Assembly (NCBI GenBank): GCA_021014325.1
Contig: JAJGQC010000713.1
Coordinates: 124,001-188,000 of the forward strand
Length of the DNA stretch: 64,000 bases
Source: Plazaster borealis
Lineage: Eukaryota > Echinodermata > Asteroidea > Forcipulatida > Labidiasteridae
Direction: 5' to 3'
Shown: piece by piece, positions 10,881 through 20,227 of the stretch
Layout of the letters: every line of letters begins with the position of its first letter
Numbering within the stretch: position 1 is the first letter of the stretch
Translations under genes and position numbers: made by a program
Notes under the pieces: generated by a model
The model's input: only the letters and a program-made list of their open reading frames with translations
Database searches by the model: none
What the model was told of the DNA's origin: nothing

Positions 10881-11100
10881 AACCCCTTGCACGCAGCGAC
10901 TGCGCCTTGCTTTACCATTTTGGGAGTCAACAGGTATGCGTGTAAACGCTGTGTCACCTAAAATTCACAATACACTGTACACCACACAGGGACACCGACT
11001 CCCGCAATCATTATATTGTGATGAAGACGTCCGGTGAATTAGGTAAATAAACATGAAAATAGTCACACAGACGTCGCTGGGGAATGCACACCAGGTGGTA
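10881..11100. repeat. Dispersed repeat (family B), copy 2
   Basis: Second copy of the repeat at 9,497-9,780, about 75-80 percent similar by eye over the shared blocks. Confidence 0.55.
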
Positions 11101-11264
11101 GTAATTTGAAGGTCCTGTGTTTTTTATACAATGCCCTCTCTTGTTTTTCACTTACCAGTCACAGAGAACTCTAGAAAATTGCTACTCTAGAGCTGACCAT
11201 GTGCAAATAAACATAGTGTGAATTCCTCAAAACAGAAGTCCTATCTGAGTCATAATAATAATAT

Positions 11265-11594
11265 AATAATTTTGAGAGGCTAATCATCCTTACTAGCAGC
11301 TGAGAAGCTGAATTGCGAAGGACACAGCTACAACGTTATCAAGCCGCAGGCATGCAAGGGCGCCTACGACAGCAAGCCACATCAACCCATACACAACCAC
11401 GGAGCAAAGCCTGAGATTGAAAGTGTTTATTTTTTCTGGAGGGAGGAAAACCAGAGGGCCTGGAGAAAAACTCTGGTGGCATAGGCGAGAACCAACGCAC
11501 AACTCAACTCACATATGGCCCTAGCCGGGAATCAAACCAGGGTCACATTGATGAGAGGCGAGCACTTTACACACTAGCCACTCATTGCCACCCC
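11265..11594 (-). mobile_element. tRNA-derived SINE with AAT-rich tail
   Basis: Read on the minus strand from 11,594: GGGGTGGCAATGAG, then an A-box-like TGGCTAGTGTGTAAAGTGC and a B-box-like GGTTTGATTCCC. A central body follows, containing 'gagttgagttgtgcgttgg', 'ttctcgcctatgccac' and 'ccctctggttttcctccctcc'. It ends in an (ATT)n tail at about 11,253-11,270. It lies about 50 bp downstream of the donor of exon 9. The central body looks like a conserved SINE core domain, but I cannot name it securely. Confidence 0.7.
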
Positions 11595-11642
11595 AAAACA
11601 GTCACAACGAGTTATAAACAACAGGAATGAGAAGTTCCGTAC

Positions 11643-12033
11643 CTCTTTCTGTCTGGATTGTTTTCTGTTCTCCTTGTTGAGTTTCTTCCTGATTCTTCCC
11701 ATCGGCCCGGTAGCGTCTGCCTCAAGAGCCTCTTCAAATCTCACCCTGTGACTGCGAGTACTCGGCACAGGGAGAAGCACACTCTTGGGTCTCTGGGGAG
11801 GTGGGTGTCGCCGTTGCGTCGCTGTTTTTAAGCGCTGACTGCGCAGTCTCAGATTGTACGGTTTCCTGCTCGGTTCCTGTCTTGGTTGGTCCCTGGTGTT
11901 TCTCGGGGGAAGGTATCCATGGTCGTCGTGGATGATGGGGGCTGTTGGATAGCTGGTACCCAGCCGCTGGTAATCTACAGCACTGTCACTGCACTGAGAT
12001 AAGACGTCAATATCCGAGTCTTGTTCGCTGTCA
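11643..12033 (-). CDS. CEP95-like gene, exon 9
   Basis: A 391-bp minus-strand exon, donor GTACGG (11,642 downward), acceptor within 'gaaagcag'. Entering with one base (completing the codon left by exon 8), it is open for 130 codons and ends in phase 0, matching exon 10. It starts with an acidic-serine stretch (SDSEQDSDIDVLSQCSDS). A proline/arginine-rich low-complexity region follows (LRLRSQRLK, RRHPPPQRPKS), then a helical basic segment, FEEALEADATGPMGRIRKKL and NKENRKQSRQKE. Such disordered, charged sequence is typical of centrosomal scaffold proteins, but no catalytic motif is present. Confidence 0.75.
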
Positions 12034-12298
12034 CTGCTTTCATGCCCGTCAATGAGGGAGAATCAATAAAATTACAAAAAACAAATCATTTTTAACTCGG
12101 ACCCTTTTTTGAGGGAACATTTTCCTTCCTTTCAGGGTACTCAGACAAATTTTTACAATTTTTACCCAAAGCTAACTTTCCTTGCTATTCATTCACTGCA
12201 TTTGTTCTTCTTTGGATTGTGACTAACACAGTTGGAATATTAGTTGAAACAAATGGGTGAAAGTGGAGGAGATAGGAGGGGGCTCTAGAAAATCTTAC
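12034..12298. other. Intron between exons 8 and 9
   Basis: About 265 bp. It holds a pyrimidine tract upstream of exon 9 on the minus strand and no recognisable repeat. Confidence 0.6.
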
Positions 12299-12408
12299 CT
12301 GTCATACTTGTAAGGGCCGAGGTTCTCCCGAAAGAAGGATCTGTGTGAACTGTCTCTGACGTCATCTTCAAATGCCACTCGCCTTGGCCGGGGCGGTAGG
12401 ATGCGCTC
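12299..12408 (-). CDS. CEP95-like gene, exon 8
   Basis: A 110-bp minus-strand exon with acceptor 'gtgaatcttag' and donor GTAAGA. Phase 0 in, two bases left over, fitting exons 7 and 9. It encodes ERILPPRPRRVAFEDDVRDS then SHRSFFRENLGPYKYD. Basic and aromatic, no named domain. Confidence 0.75.
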
Positions 12409-12465
12409 CTAAGATTCACAATGTTATAATACTGTGGTTTGATGATGCTATAATGCTGTTAATAA

Positions 12466-12874
12466 GAAACTGGGTTCTGATATAGCGCTTTATCACACCC
12501 CTAGGGGCATATCAAAGCGCTCATTATTTGTTTTTTCAACAGGATAAGCAGAGCTATGTTTTGAATTATGTGACCAATTTATGTAGCACCTTCTAATGGT
12601 TTACAAGTTGCTGCGGCGCATTCAGCAGCCATTGCAAGAAACATTGAGGCAAGCCCCCTCTCTTAGCGATAAGTGTAACTGGGTTATTTTATGTGCATTA
12701 CATTAACACACGGGATCACTGGCTTTACGTCCCATCTGAAGGATGAAGCAATAATGGTTAAGCGTCTTGCTTATTAGAACACAAGTGGCAAGACCAGGAC
12801 CCGAACCCACACTCTGCTGATTTAGAAACACAAGAGCTTGAGTCCGGTGCGCTGGCTGCTCGGCCACATCACGC
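12466..12874 (-). mobile_element. tRNA-Leu-derived SINE
   Basis: On the minus strand from 12,874 it reads GCGTGATGTGGCCGAGCAGCC, a class II (tRNA-Leu-like) head with A box TGGCCGAGCAGCCAGCGC and B box GGGTTCGGGTCC. An extended variable arm lies between them. A ~300-bp body follows ('aagacgcttaaccattattgc', 'gggacgtaaagcc'), ending near 'agcgctatatcag'. Its head begins only about 8 bp beyond the donor of exon 7. Confidence 0.75.
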
Positions 12875-12882
12875 CTATTTAC

Positions 12883-13055
12883 CTCTTCTCGTCTTGGAGC
12901 ACTACGTCTCCAAACCTCCTCATCATCATCCATGAAGACGTTGCCTTGTTGCCTCAATGATTGGTGCGCATGCGTGGAGGATGTGGCACCCCTGAGAGAG
13001 GCACTGCTTGTGGGTCTTCGCTGAGATGGAGCCGGGTAGGTGGAGTGAAGTGTGG
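12883..13055 (-). CDS. CEP95-like gene, exon 7
   Basis: A minus-strand exon with donor GTAAAT (12,882 downward). The 5' edge was chosen by phase: an AG at 13,056-13,057 ('gttacccag') leaves two bases to complete the codon begun by exon 6b and gives an open 57 codons ending in phase 0, as exon 8 requires. Other AGs up to 13,170 are possible. The sequence is serine/threonine and glutamine-rich, then strongly acidic (VFMDDDEEVW), then basic (RRSAPRREE). Confidence 0.65.
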
Positions 13056-13207
13056 CTGGGTAACGCTGCCTCGGCTGTAGTCGGTTGAGGCTGGGAGGTC
13101 TGTATCCCGGGCCGCAAGATGTCCATGCCACAAAGAACCACCTCAGGAGATAGCATAGACAAATAAGAACTATGTGCAGGGTTGTACCCACTTTTGCCAG
13201 CCATTTT
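13056..13207. other. Intron with alternative open frames
   Basis: Two minus-strand frames remain open upstream of exon 7 to about 13,210. Because the splice acceptor of exon 7 is not certain, part of this could be exonic. Confidence 0.35.
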
Positions 13208-13723
13208 CACCTACTTAATTATAAGTTTTTACAATTGGGTTGTATTTTATGAAAGTGGTGACTGTTGAGCATTAGTGGTGAAAGAATCCAAGGAATAAGT
13301 TATTTTGTCTTCAAAATATGGTAGTTTAATGATATCATGTGCAAAATTGATAAGTCCACAGAGGTTTTCTTATCTCCGCTTGACTAATACTTCTGAAATC
13401 TTTTTAATAATAAATAAGCGTTGAATAATGTTACACGTCGATGAACATAAACTAGCCTTCTCTGGACAGGTGATTTTAAAGTGATAAGCACTACTTCATG
13501 GATTTGAAAGTCCACGATCAATTAATGTTGGCCAGGTTAGCCTAAAAGTGGATGGAGTTGAAAGAGCATTCGTGGACATATCAGTTTTTAACATTATTTT
13601 TTAATATACCATATTTTGAACAAAAATTATATGATTTCCTAAAATTGTTCACCACTAATGCTTAACGATCACCACTTTTATTTAACTCAAAAATAATTGT
13701 AAAAACTAATAAGTAAGTAGGTG
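13208..13723. mobile_element. MITE with long (~90 bp) terminal inverted repeats
   Basis: The left end 'cacctacttaatt.taagttttta' through 'gtggtgac.gtt.agcattagtg' is mirrored at the right ('cactaatgcttaacgatcacc' ... 'agtaagtaggtg'). Total about 516 bp with no coding frame. Confidence 0.75.
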
Positions 13724-13806
13724 TGACCCCTCTGACTTTATAGATCTGTACTTGACACAGCTTTTCTGATGTTTCAAGAGCTGGTTGGTTTATTTACAAT
13801 CAATAT

Positions 13807-13845
13807 CTGTTGACGAAGATAAACATGATGCTCTTAAGTCTTCGT
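13807..13845 (-). pseudogene. Duplicated copy of exon 6b lacking its splice donor
   Basis: This 39-bp block and its flanks (13,807-13,861) repeat 14,295-14,348 almost exactly. On the minus strand the acceptor 'atcttag' is retained and the same 13 residues are encoded. The bases after the exon are 'atattg' instead of a GT donor. It therefore looks like a dead tandem exon duplicate. Confidence 0.65.
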
Positions 13846-13861
13846 CTAAGATAATATGAAC

Positions 13862-14294
13862 ATGTTACACTAATAATTATAAAGTTACAGGAATACTAAT
13901 GATTAAACAAGCAACTCTTTCTGCAGTTCGCACCATAAATCTGGGCAGCGTCCGCCATCTTGAGAATTATTTAAGAAATTATCAGTTAACTTAAACTGGA
14001 TCCAAAACAGAGCTTAATTAATAAATGCACTTGTGTAAATGTAAACTAAGGGACTGACTTGTCCCAAAGGAATTTACAACAATTAATACATAACCTGTCT
14101 TAAAGGCATGTAAATGATATAAAGCTAGCTCCCCGTTCGTCTCCGGTATCCATGACAAACGAGTCAATAAATCATTGATTAAATACAAAATATATACAAC
14201 TTAGACTATGAAGGTAAACAGAATGTGATTATACTTATGCGATTGAACAATGTTAATGCAAAAGTAAGCAATAAGTAATATAAAACATAATTAC
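13862..14294. other. Intron, no gene seen
   Basis: AT-rich sequence between the duplicated copies of exon 6b; nothing recognised. Confidence 0.4.
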
Positions 14295-14333
14295 CTGTTG
14301 ACGAAGATAAACATGATGCTCTTAGGTCTTCGT
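14295..14333 (-). CDS. CEP95-like gene, exon 6b (39-bp exon)
   Basis: A micro-sized minus-strand exon with acceptor 'attatccttag' and donor GTAATT. It takes the single base left by exon 6, encodes DEDLRASCLSSST and leaves one base for exon 7, so phase is preserved whether included or skipped (39 is divisible by 3). It could be alternatively spliced. Its near-identical partner at 13,807-13,845 has lost the donor. Confidence 0.55.
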
Positions 14334-14967
14334 CTAAGGATAATATGAACAGAAGCCCGCGAAAATGAAATCGCTGAGGGCGTTATTCTGGTGATATTGC
14401 GTAACATATAAAGCTTACTAAAAATAGATTGCGGGCATGATAGCAAGATAGTTTCATAACCGTCACATAGGTAAATGGCTATCAAATATGGGTACACTTT
14501 TTTTGAACCACCCTTTGTAGGATTTTTACACAATTTTCTGTTTGACAGATATTTGGGCCTAACCAGGCAAAAATAAAAAATAAAAAAGCAGTGAATTGGT
14601 TTGATTTGCAAAGTGATACAGAACCAAGTTACAAACAACATACACGATACAACATTTGGGTCCGGTAAACTATTTTAGCTAAACTAAAAAAAAAAAAATC
14701 AAAAAATTGTACTCAGTAAAGTTGAGATGTGGTAAGCCAGTTTACGAACACCAGATTTCATCACTGTTTTCACACAGTGACGTATGTACTCCACAGCCAA
14801 AATTCTGAGTTTGGAGAAAATTGCGATTGAAGTTGAACTATTTTTCAAACCAAAAATAAAAAATAACAATAATGAGACTATCTTTTGAGGTGAACACTGT
14901 TCTGAAGAAATAAAATAACTTCTGTAAAGAAACACGTGAAATATTTTAGGATTTAGGAGAAGCTTAC
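14334..14967. other. Intron between exons 6 and 6b
   Basis: AT-rich; includes a poly-A run at about 14,685-14,698. No repeat family or exon recognised. Confidence 0.5.
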
Positions 14968-15108
14968 CTCTGTACTCTTCTTTCTCGCCAATTCCCCTTG
15001 TTGGGGAGCTGCCCGCTGATGAAGTCCCCCCTGATGCTGGGGGTCTTGAGAGGTTGGCAAGTGGGGGAGACTTTTGGGGACCTGCGCTGGTGGAGGGCTT
15101 GCCGCTCA
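14968..15108 (-). CDS. CEP95-like gene, exon 6
   Basis: A 141-bp minus-strand exon with acceptor 'tgtttcccaccag' and donor GTAAGC. Phase 1 in and phase 1 out. It encodes a disordered serine/proline/glycine-rich linker (SGKPSTSAGPQKSPPLANLS, then ASGGTSSAGSS) and ends EKEEYR. No domain is visible. Confidence 0.75.
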
Positions 15109-15749
15109 CTGGTGGGAAACAAATGCAGTAAGGAAGTTATCTAGACAAAATTTACGTTGTGGAGCCGCTATGCAGAAAATAATGCTTAACAAATTGGCTA
15201 AGCAAAAAAAAAAAACATTCATAAAATTTTCACTGGCAACCAGATTCTTTTAAGCACACTTTTTAAAACAAAACGACTGTCAGTATACACTGTTGTTTAC
15301 GTGAGTGGGGGGTGCCAAGTTTTAGAAGAAGGTGTATTTCATCAGGATCAGACTTGGATTCTCATCTTTGAGGGGGCAAGGCCATTCTCAATTTGCAAAT
15401 AGCACTTAATAGCACACTTAATAGTTCTTTTAAAGCGCATTTTACAATAACGTATCCATGCGCTTTAAATTAGTGCCCTGGTCATTGGGCCAATAACATT
15501 CCTTCAATCTTGCTCACGTCCCTGGGGAGTATAAAGCCCCGAGCTGCCATGGCGCTCCGAAGGCTTTTCAAACAATATCAACCTCTACCCTCGCATTGGA
15601 AAATCTTAAAGTCTATGGGAAACTTTTGAAGGGGCACCAAGGCCCTGGCCTCCGTGTTATTCCAGGCCTGTTTCATAACCCCTGCTAACGGTATGCAAAT
15701 AATCGCGTCAATTAAGCTAGCTTGCCGGCGTTTCTTGTGAGCAGATTAC
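15109..15749. other. Intron between exons 5 and 6, partly repetitive
   Basis: Holds a block at about 15,470-15,690 ('gccctggtcattgggccaat', 'ggggagtataaagccccgag') that looks like a dispersed repeat; only one copy is in this window. No exon seen. Confidence 0.4.
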
Positions 15750-15983
15750 CTGGAGGATGATAATGATGATGGGTGTGTACGTGTCGCTGTGGACCACCCT
15801 CTCTTAGGCTCCCTAGCAGACTGTCTGCAGCCCCGTATGAATCGCCAGATGGTCTGTCCTTAAAGCAGGTCTTGGTCTCAGACCCAGGCTATCAAACTCA
15901 TTAAGTGGCTGGTGGTCGGAGACTACATGAGCAGGCGGTGGCTTGGGCCAAGAGACTGATGAGAATGAACTGCCAGACAAATC
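15750..15983 (-). CDS. CEP95-like gene, exon 5 (frame disrupted)
   Basis: A minus-strand exon bounded by 'gtgtttttgtag' and donor GTAATC, 234 bp. The first half reads well in one frame (SSFSSVSWPKPPPAHVVSD...). The second half is coding-like only in a frame one base away (DRPSGDSYGAADSLLGSLRE, then a histidine-rich HTHHHYHPP). A one-base indel near 15,825-15,845 would explain this. The second-half frame leaves one base, as exon 6 needs. The palindrome reaches into this exon; the right-arm copy shows only its first 76 bp. Confidence 0.6.
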
Positions 15984-16391
15984 CTACAAAAACACAAAAT
16001 TTTCATTAAAAAACGTAAAACAATTTCGAAATAGGAAAAATTCAGTTTAGCCTTAAAATTATTGTTTGATCCTTTTCTCCTCCATGATCTGTTCCAATGC
16101 TTAAGTATTTTAATTTGAGAAGTACAATATTTTGATCAGCCCTAGCAAGTGCCCCAGGCCGATTAAATGTGTAAATGTTCACAACATGCCTTTTGAAATA
16201 AAAACTAATGCCTTCATTACCTACAGATAAGTTTATCGTGAAACTAAAAGCAAGTACGGTCGCCATTATATTAAACTCACCGGTGGTATTTTGTTTTGTT
16301 TCAATCGAATAAAATACCCCACTGTCCATTGCTTTGTGTAAATTTGTTGACTATTAATCTGATATTTAGTATCTTTCAATTCTGTTGAGTG
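15984..16391. other. Intron 4-5, left arm
   Basis: AT-rich; the minus-strand frame over 16,042-16,329 has no splice context and its mirror (63,580-63,870) behaves the same way. No gene supported. Confidence 0.4.
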
Positions 16392-16800
16392 TCAAAGTAT
16401 GCATAACACAAATGAAATATATCTTCTCTTAGTGTTTGTTCAATTTCATTTTGATTCTGGTCTGGTAAAATATTCTGGTCCAGTAAAAATTTTGACCTAC
16501 AAGCCCTGCAGTCTTGTGGGTTTTCCCCAAAAATTTGAGCCGTGCATTACTGTGTACATTGTGCGTGAAATACGTTCTAATAAGATACAGTCTGCAGGGT
16601 TCGCCCTGAACCTTTTAAGTGACTGGCCAGCAGGACCAGTTACTGTAACTTGTCATTTCACTAGTCCGTCAGCTTTTTCACTAGTCCATATTTCAATTGA
16701 AACAGGGATGCTCTCTAACACTGAACTAGCCAGCAGGACCACTTTGAGAGATTTCTGACTGGTCCTGAGGTATTTTAACTGGCATTTAGCCAGCGGACGC
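16392..16800. mobile_element. Truncated family-A MITE plus a second short repeat
   Basis: 16,394-16,550 is an inverted, truncated family-A MITE ('ttctggtccagtaaaaat', 'aagccctgcagtcttgtggg', 'aatttgagcc'). 16,590-16,805 is another repeat with inverted-looking ends ('gcagggttcgccctgaacc' ... 'cagcggacgcagggtctg') and an internal 'ccagcaggacca' motif repeated in it. Mirrored at 63,108-63,516. Confidence 0.55.
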
Positions 16801-16809
16801 AGGGTCTGT

Positions 16810-17849
16810 ATACACACACAGAACAACTACTCATTGTGTGTTGTATATGTACGTTGTTTGGGGATGGGTCTTTCCATGGGGACCATGTGTTATTTTAAGA
16901 CTATCGTAATATTGAAATCAGGCTCTATCTACTGCTGTTTGGTGCGTTTCATTCGCGACAGCAGTCCCCCTTTAAATATGCAAAAAACCTTCACAAATTG
17001 AAAACTTTTAGGAATTGATCGTTTTAAAATTATACAAACTTCACCATGGATAAGTTTTTCTATATTTGGAGCTATACTAGAGCTGCCAACATTTGCATCT
17101 AGCAATCAGGAAGATTTTGTACAACAATTGGGGAAATATTTAGAATTACATTGACATAGGGAAAACAGTTTCTGCAATCAGGGAGATTTTCAAATTTGTT
17201 CATCAGTTCTTTAGATGATTAACTTTTGCAGCATATATTTCCAGGGATTTAAGTGTAATAATAACTTCTTTACGATGTCTAAACTGTTCACGTGTAATGT
17301 TGTTGTTACCAACACACACGTGTATATGTGAATTCATGTCCAGCAAAGTCTATGTATAGAATCCAAGACGGCGTCTGCTGTTGTTATTGTTCGCTATGAT
17401 TGGTCAGATGTTCGTAAATTATTATCTAGTTTGTGAGCCACAAAAACACCTTTATTTGTGATGGTAAAATTACATTATTTTAAAATGTATAGCTTTAATC
17501 TTTTGATGCAAATTAGAGTTAGACTTTTTGAGTAAAGAAATTAAGTATAAAAATGATGCACTTATCGTCTGCTTCATCAGGGATTGCCTAAGTCGTGCAT
17601 ATTAATTAGATGACATCACACATCTTTTATCAATGAAAATGGTTTTGTTTACGTTTATGATTAAACTCACTTATTTCACACATTTCAAGTAATAACTTCC
17701 TTTAATGAATGGTTATTCTTACAAATAGAGAGAGTAAATGTTAAAGAGTATTTTAGCTCATTTATACAGTGAAAACTTGTATAAAAATGTGATTTTTAGC
17801 TGGTTTTCAACTTGAACATGGAGATTAATTTAGCCAACGTTATTTAGGG
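16810..17849. other. Intronic region, possible U3 part of an LTR
   Basis: No gene. It contains paired 'acacacgtg' motifs and may be the upstream part of the LTR-like element annotated next, whose 5' end I cannot place. Mirrored at 62,060-63,100. Confidence 0.35.
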
Positions 17850-18154
17850 GCGTGGCCTAAATTCTAAGCATGAGAACTTTTTGTGTGCGTAAGGCGCGCA
17901 GTTTGATTAGTATAAATAGTGCAACTTTTAGAGATTTCTACACTCTGACTGATTAGCTGAATTTGAGTCTGACAATACAGTTGCTGACCTCCAAACCCAA
18001 GAGTGCATTGTTATTGTCATGTCACTGTTGATCAAGAAGCCAGAGGGATATTGAGGTATGTTACTAATATTATAGGAAATTATTCCTAAAATTTAAATTC
18101 TTGAGGATAAAATGATCACTGCTTTGTGTGGATTTTCCCCATCTTTCTTTAACT

Positions 18155-18430
18155 TGTGAGATGTAATTTGAGGAGCTGTGTGGAGCTAGATTTATATTTT
18201 GGGGAGCCAAACACTTGAGGAGCTGTGGAGCTATTCTAAGTTAATATTTGTGGAGTTGAGGAGCTAAATTATTACTCGGGAGCAAATTTAATACTGGAGG
18301 AGCTGTGGAGCTAAATTATTACTCGGGAGCAAATTTAATACTGGAGGAGCTGTGGAGGTAGATTATTACTCCGGGAGCAAAATTAACACTCGGGGAGCTG
18401 TAGAGATAAGTTATGATCAGTAATACAAGA
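18155..18430. repeat. 47-bp tandem repeat
   Basis: Units such as 'gagctaaattattactcggg' plus 'agcaaatttaatactggagg' recur with a 47-bp period near 18,261, 18,308 and 18,355; flanking degenerate copies extend the array. Mirrored at about 61,478-61,753. Confidence 0.75.
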
Positions 18431-18552
18431 GGAGCTAGTTAGCCATTCGAGGAGCAATAAGGACTATCGAGATCTGGATAGTTGCCATTACAAACTAGCT
18501 AATACTTTTCAGTAGGCTTTATTAAAGGTTTATTCTAGGGTTCACACATATA

Positions 18553-18745
18553 TTTTAGGGCGAAAGGTGCCTAGTATCACTTGTGGATTTTAAGGAGTGG
18601 ATATTGTTGTTCGCTCAAGGAGCGCAATATCACTTGTAAGGTTTTGAGAAGTGGGTATTGTTGTTAGCTCAAGGAGCGCAATACTACTTTGTGGTTTTAA
18701 ATTAGTGGATATTGTAGGACGAAAGGTGCCTAGTATCATTTAGGT
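18553..18745. repeat. ~56-bp tandem repeat, about three units
   Basis: Blocks 'gctcaaggagcgcaata' and 'gtggatattgtt' repeat, bounded by two copies of 'gcgaaaggtgcctagtatca' / 'acgaaaggtgcctagtatca'. Mirrored at 61,163-61,355. Confidence 0.65.
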
Positions 18746-19262
18746 ATATACCTCTGCAGGCGGTTTGTCAGCAAATTATTAATGGTTTACAAGACTGGAA
18801 AATATTAGAGAACTAGTACATATAAATGTGTAACTTCAATCTATCTATTGCAACGACTGAGGACAATTGTTGGTATGGAAGAATGGATGTTGTAAATAAT
18901 GATTTGAGGAGTTTGTGAGTTGAATTGAAATGATTTGACTATCTTGCAGAATTGAAACCATTCTGTGTTTGAATTAAACTATTCGTCTTCATCTCTGAAT
19001 TATCCTATCACTGGGTCATATATTTTGACGACGGACCCTAGTCTACCAATTCGAGAATCTAAACCGGTGAGGCGGAACTCCGGTAATTTAGGCCTGTAAA
19101 TTTTCCGCCTGGTGGCAGCGCTGTTGAAGACGACCTGTGAGAGAACTCAGGTACGACTCAAATTTCTGCCACAGTAAGATTGGTTTATTTTCAGGGAACT
19201 TTCTGCAGAATCACAAAAAGTTGGCCACTCTGCTGTACAACCAAGAACCAAGAATCAGATAC

Positions 19263-19436
19263 CTGTAGAGTAAGATCCTCTTTCTGTCTGCTTTGAGGAT
19301 CTAGTGGTTGAGTCGACCACCCCTGAAGCCTTGGGGCTTGATGACAAGGTATTTCCTGGTCTGTCGTCAGGTTCATGGTGGTAACTGAGCAACTTTGATG
19401 GCTGGACATCTGGGATGCCTCTTGGGGAGATTGCTC
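19263..19436 (-). CDS. CEP95-like gene, exon 4, left arm
   Basis: A 174-bp minus-strand exon, acceptor 'ccatcttccag', donor GTATCT. Two frames stay open. The one that accepts the base left by exon 3 (phase 1 in, phase 1 out) reads AISPRGIPDVQPSKLLSYHH and continues serine/threonine-rich (TLSSSPKASGVVDSTTRSS). It is a disordered linker without named domains. Confidence 0.65.
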
Positions 19437-19800
19437 CTGGAAGATGGAATGGAGGTATGGATACAAATTATTTTGATGTGAGAAAAACTCAAAAGATAAA
19501 ACGTGTGAAACAAAATGTTGCCTGAAAATCGGGCAAGATAGCTCTTGGTATTAGGGGCTACAAAAAGATATTATTTAGGATGAAAATAACTCAGGGGAGC
19601 TGAAGGTAAGAATTTAAGTTCCTCTTAGAACAGTCTAGATTTTAGGACGGAGGGAAACATGAACCAGGCAACGAGTTCCAAAGAGATGTAGTTGTGGGAA
19701 AAAGCTGTTAGAATGGCTCTTTGTTCTACATCTCAGCAAAGCAAAGAGTGTGTGGGTGAGAACAAGCAGACAGCCTGCCCTTATGATGAGAACTATAAGG

Positions 19801-20206
19801 CTTGAATTTGACACTGGACCGCAGGTCCAAGGACAGTGATTTTAGCATCGGGCCAGTAAACTTATGACCGGACAAGTCCGGCTGTCTTGTGCTGCTCGAA
19901 TGAATAATAATACCTCACTGTACAATATCTTTAATTTAAAGAAATGATGTTCAAATGTTGATTTTGAGTTTGAGTCTTGTAAAATCTTTTAATTCTGTGT
20001 TCAGCATCAGAGTATACTTACCCATAAGAGATAAATCTTCTCTCTCATTGATTGTTCAAATGAAAACTGTTTACATGCTAAACTTTGTAGAAAAGTTCTT
20101 TCCCATTTCAATTCTGGTCTTGTAAAAAATTAAATTCCGGTCCGTTAAACATTTTGAGCCACAAGCTCTTGCCGTCTTGTGGAATTCTACCAAAAGTTTG
20201 AGCCCG
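19801..20206. mobile_element. Family-A MITE, copy 3, left arm
   Basis: Inverted relative to copy 1: starts 'cttgaatttgacactggac', passes 'gattttagcatcgggccagt' and 'aataataatacctcactgta', and ends 'ccaaaagtttgagccc'. It lies about 20 bp from the donor of exon 3. An adjacent repeat fills 19,600-19,800. Confidence 0.7.
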
Positions 20207-20227
20207 CAACTAGACTCTTCTCCTCAC

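Larger units (their letters stand above)
17850..19120 (+). mobile_element. Putative LTR with tRNA-Leu primer-binding site
   Basis: At 19,110-19,120 the sequence TGGTGGCAGCG is complementary to the 3' end of tRNA-Leu (CGCTGCCACCA) and follows 'ttttccgcc', the arrangement expected where an LTR meets its primer-binding site. Upstream lie a TATA box (TATAAATAG, 17,911-17,919) and, 25-30 bp beyond it, a plausible start region. Two short tandem arrays follow (18,155-18,430 and 18,553-18,745). No gag or pol follows, so this would be a solo or truncated element. A cellular promoter with a first exon is the alternative. Confidence 0.4.

Noticed and set aside
12820..12874. A tRNA-Leu gene on the minus strand
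   Set aside because: It is the head of a ~400-bp repeat unit with a SINE body, and the stems are imperfect.
12703..13191. A signal-peptide-bearing protein (hydrophobic start followed by the exon 7 sequence)
   Set aside because: The hydrophobic part is upstream intron and pyrimidine-tract sequence. Phase with exon 6b supports an internal exon instead, and the downstream end runs into a SINE.
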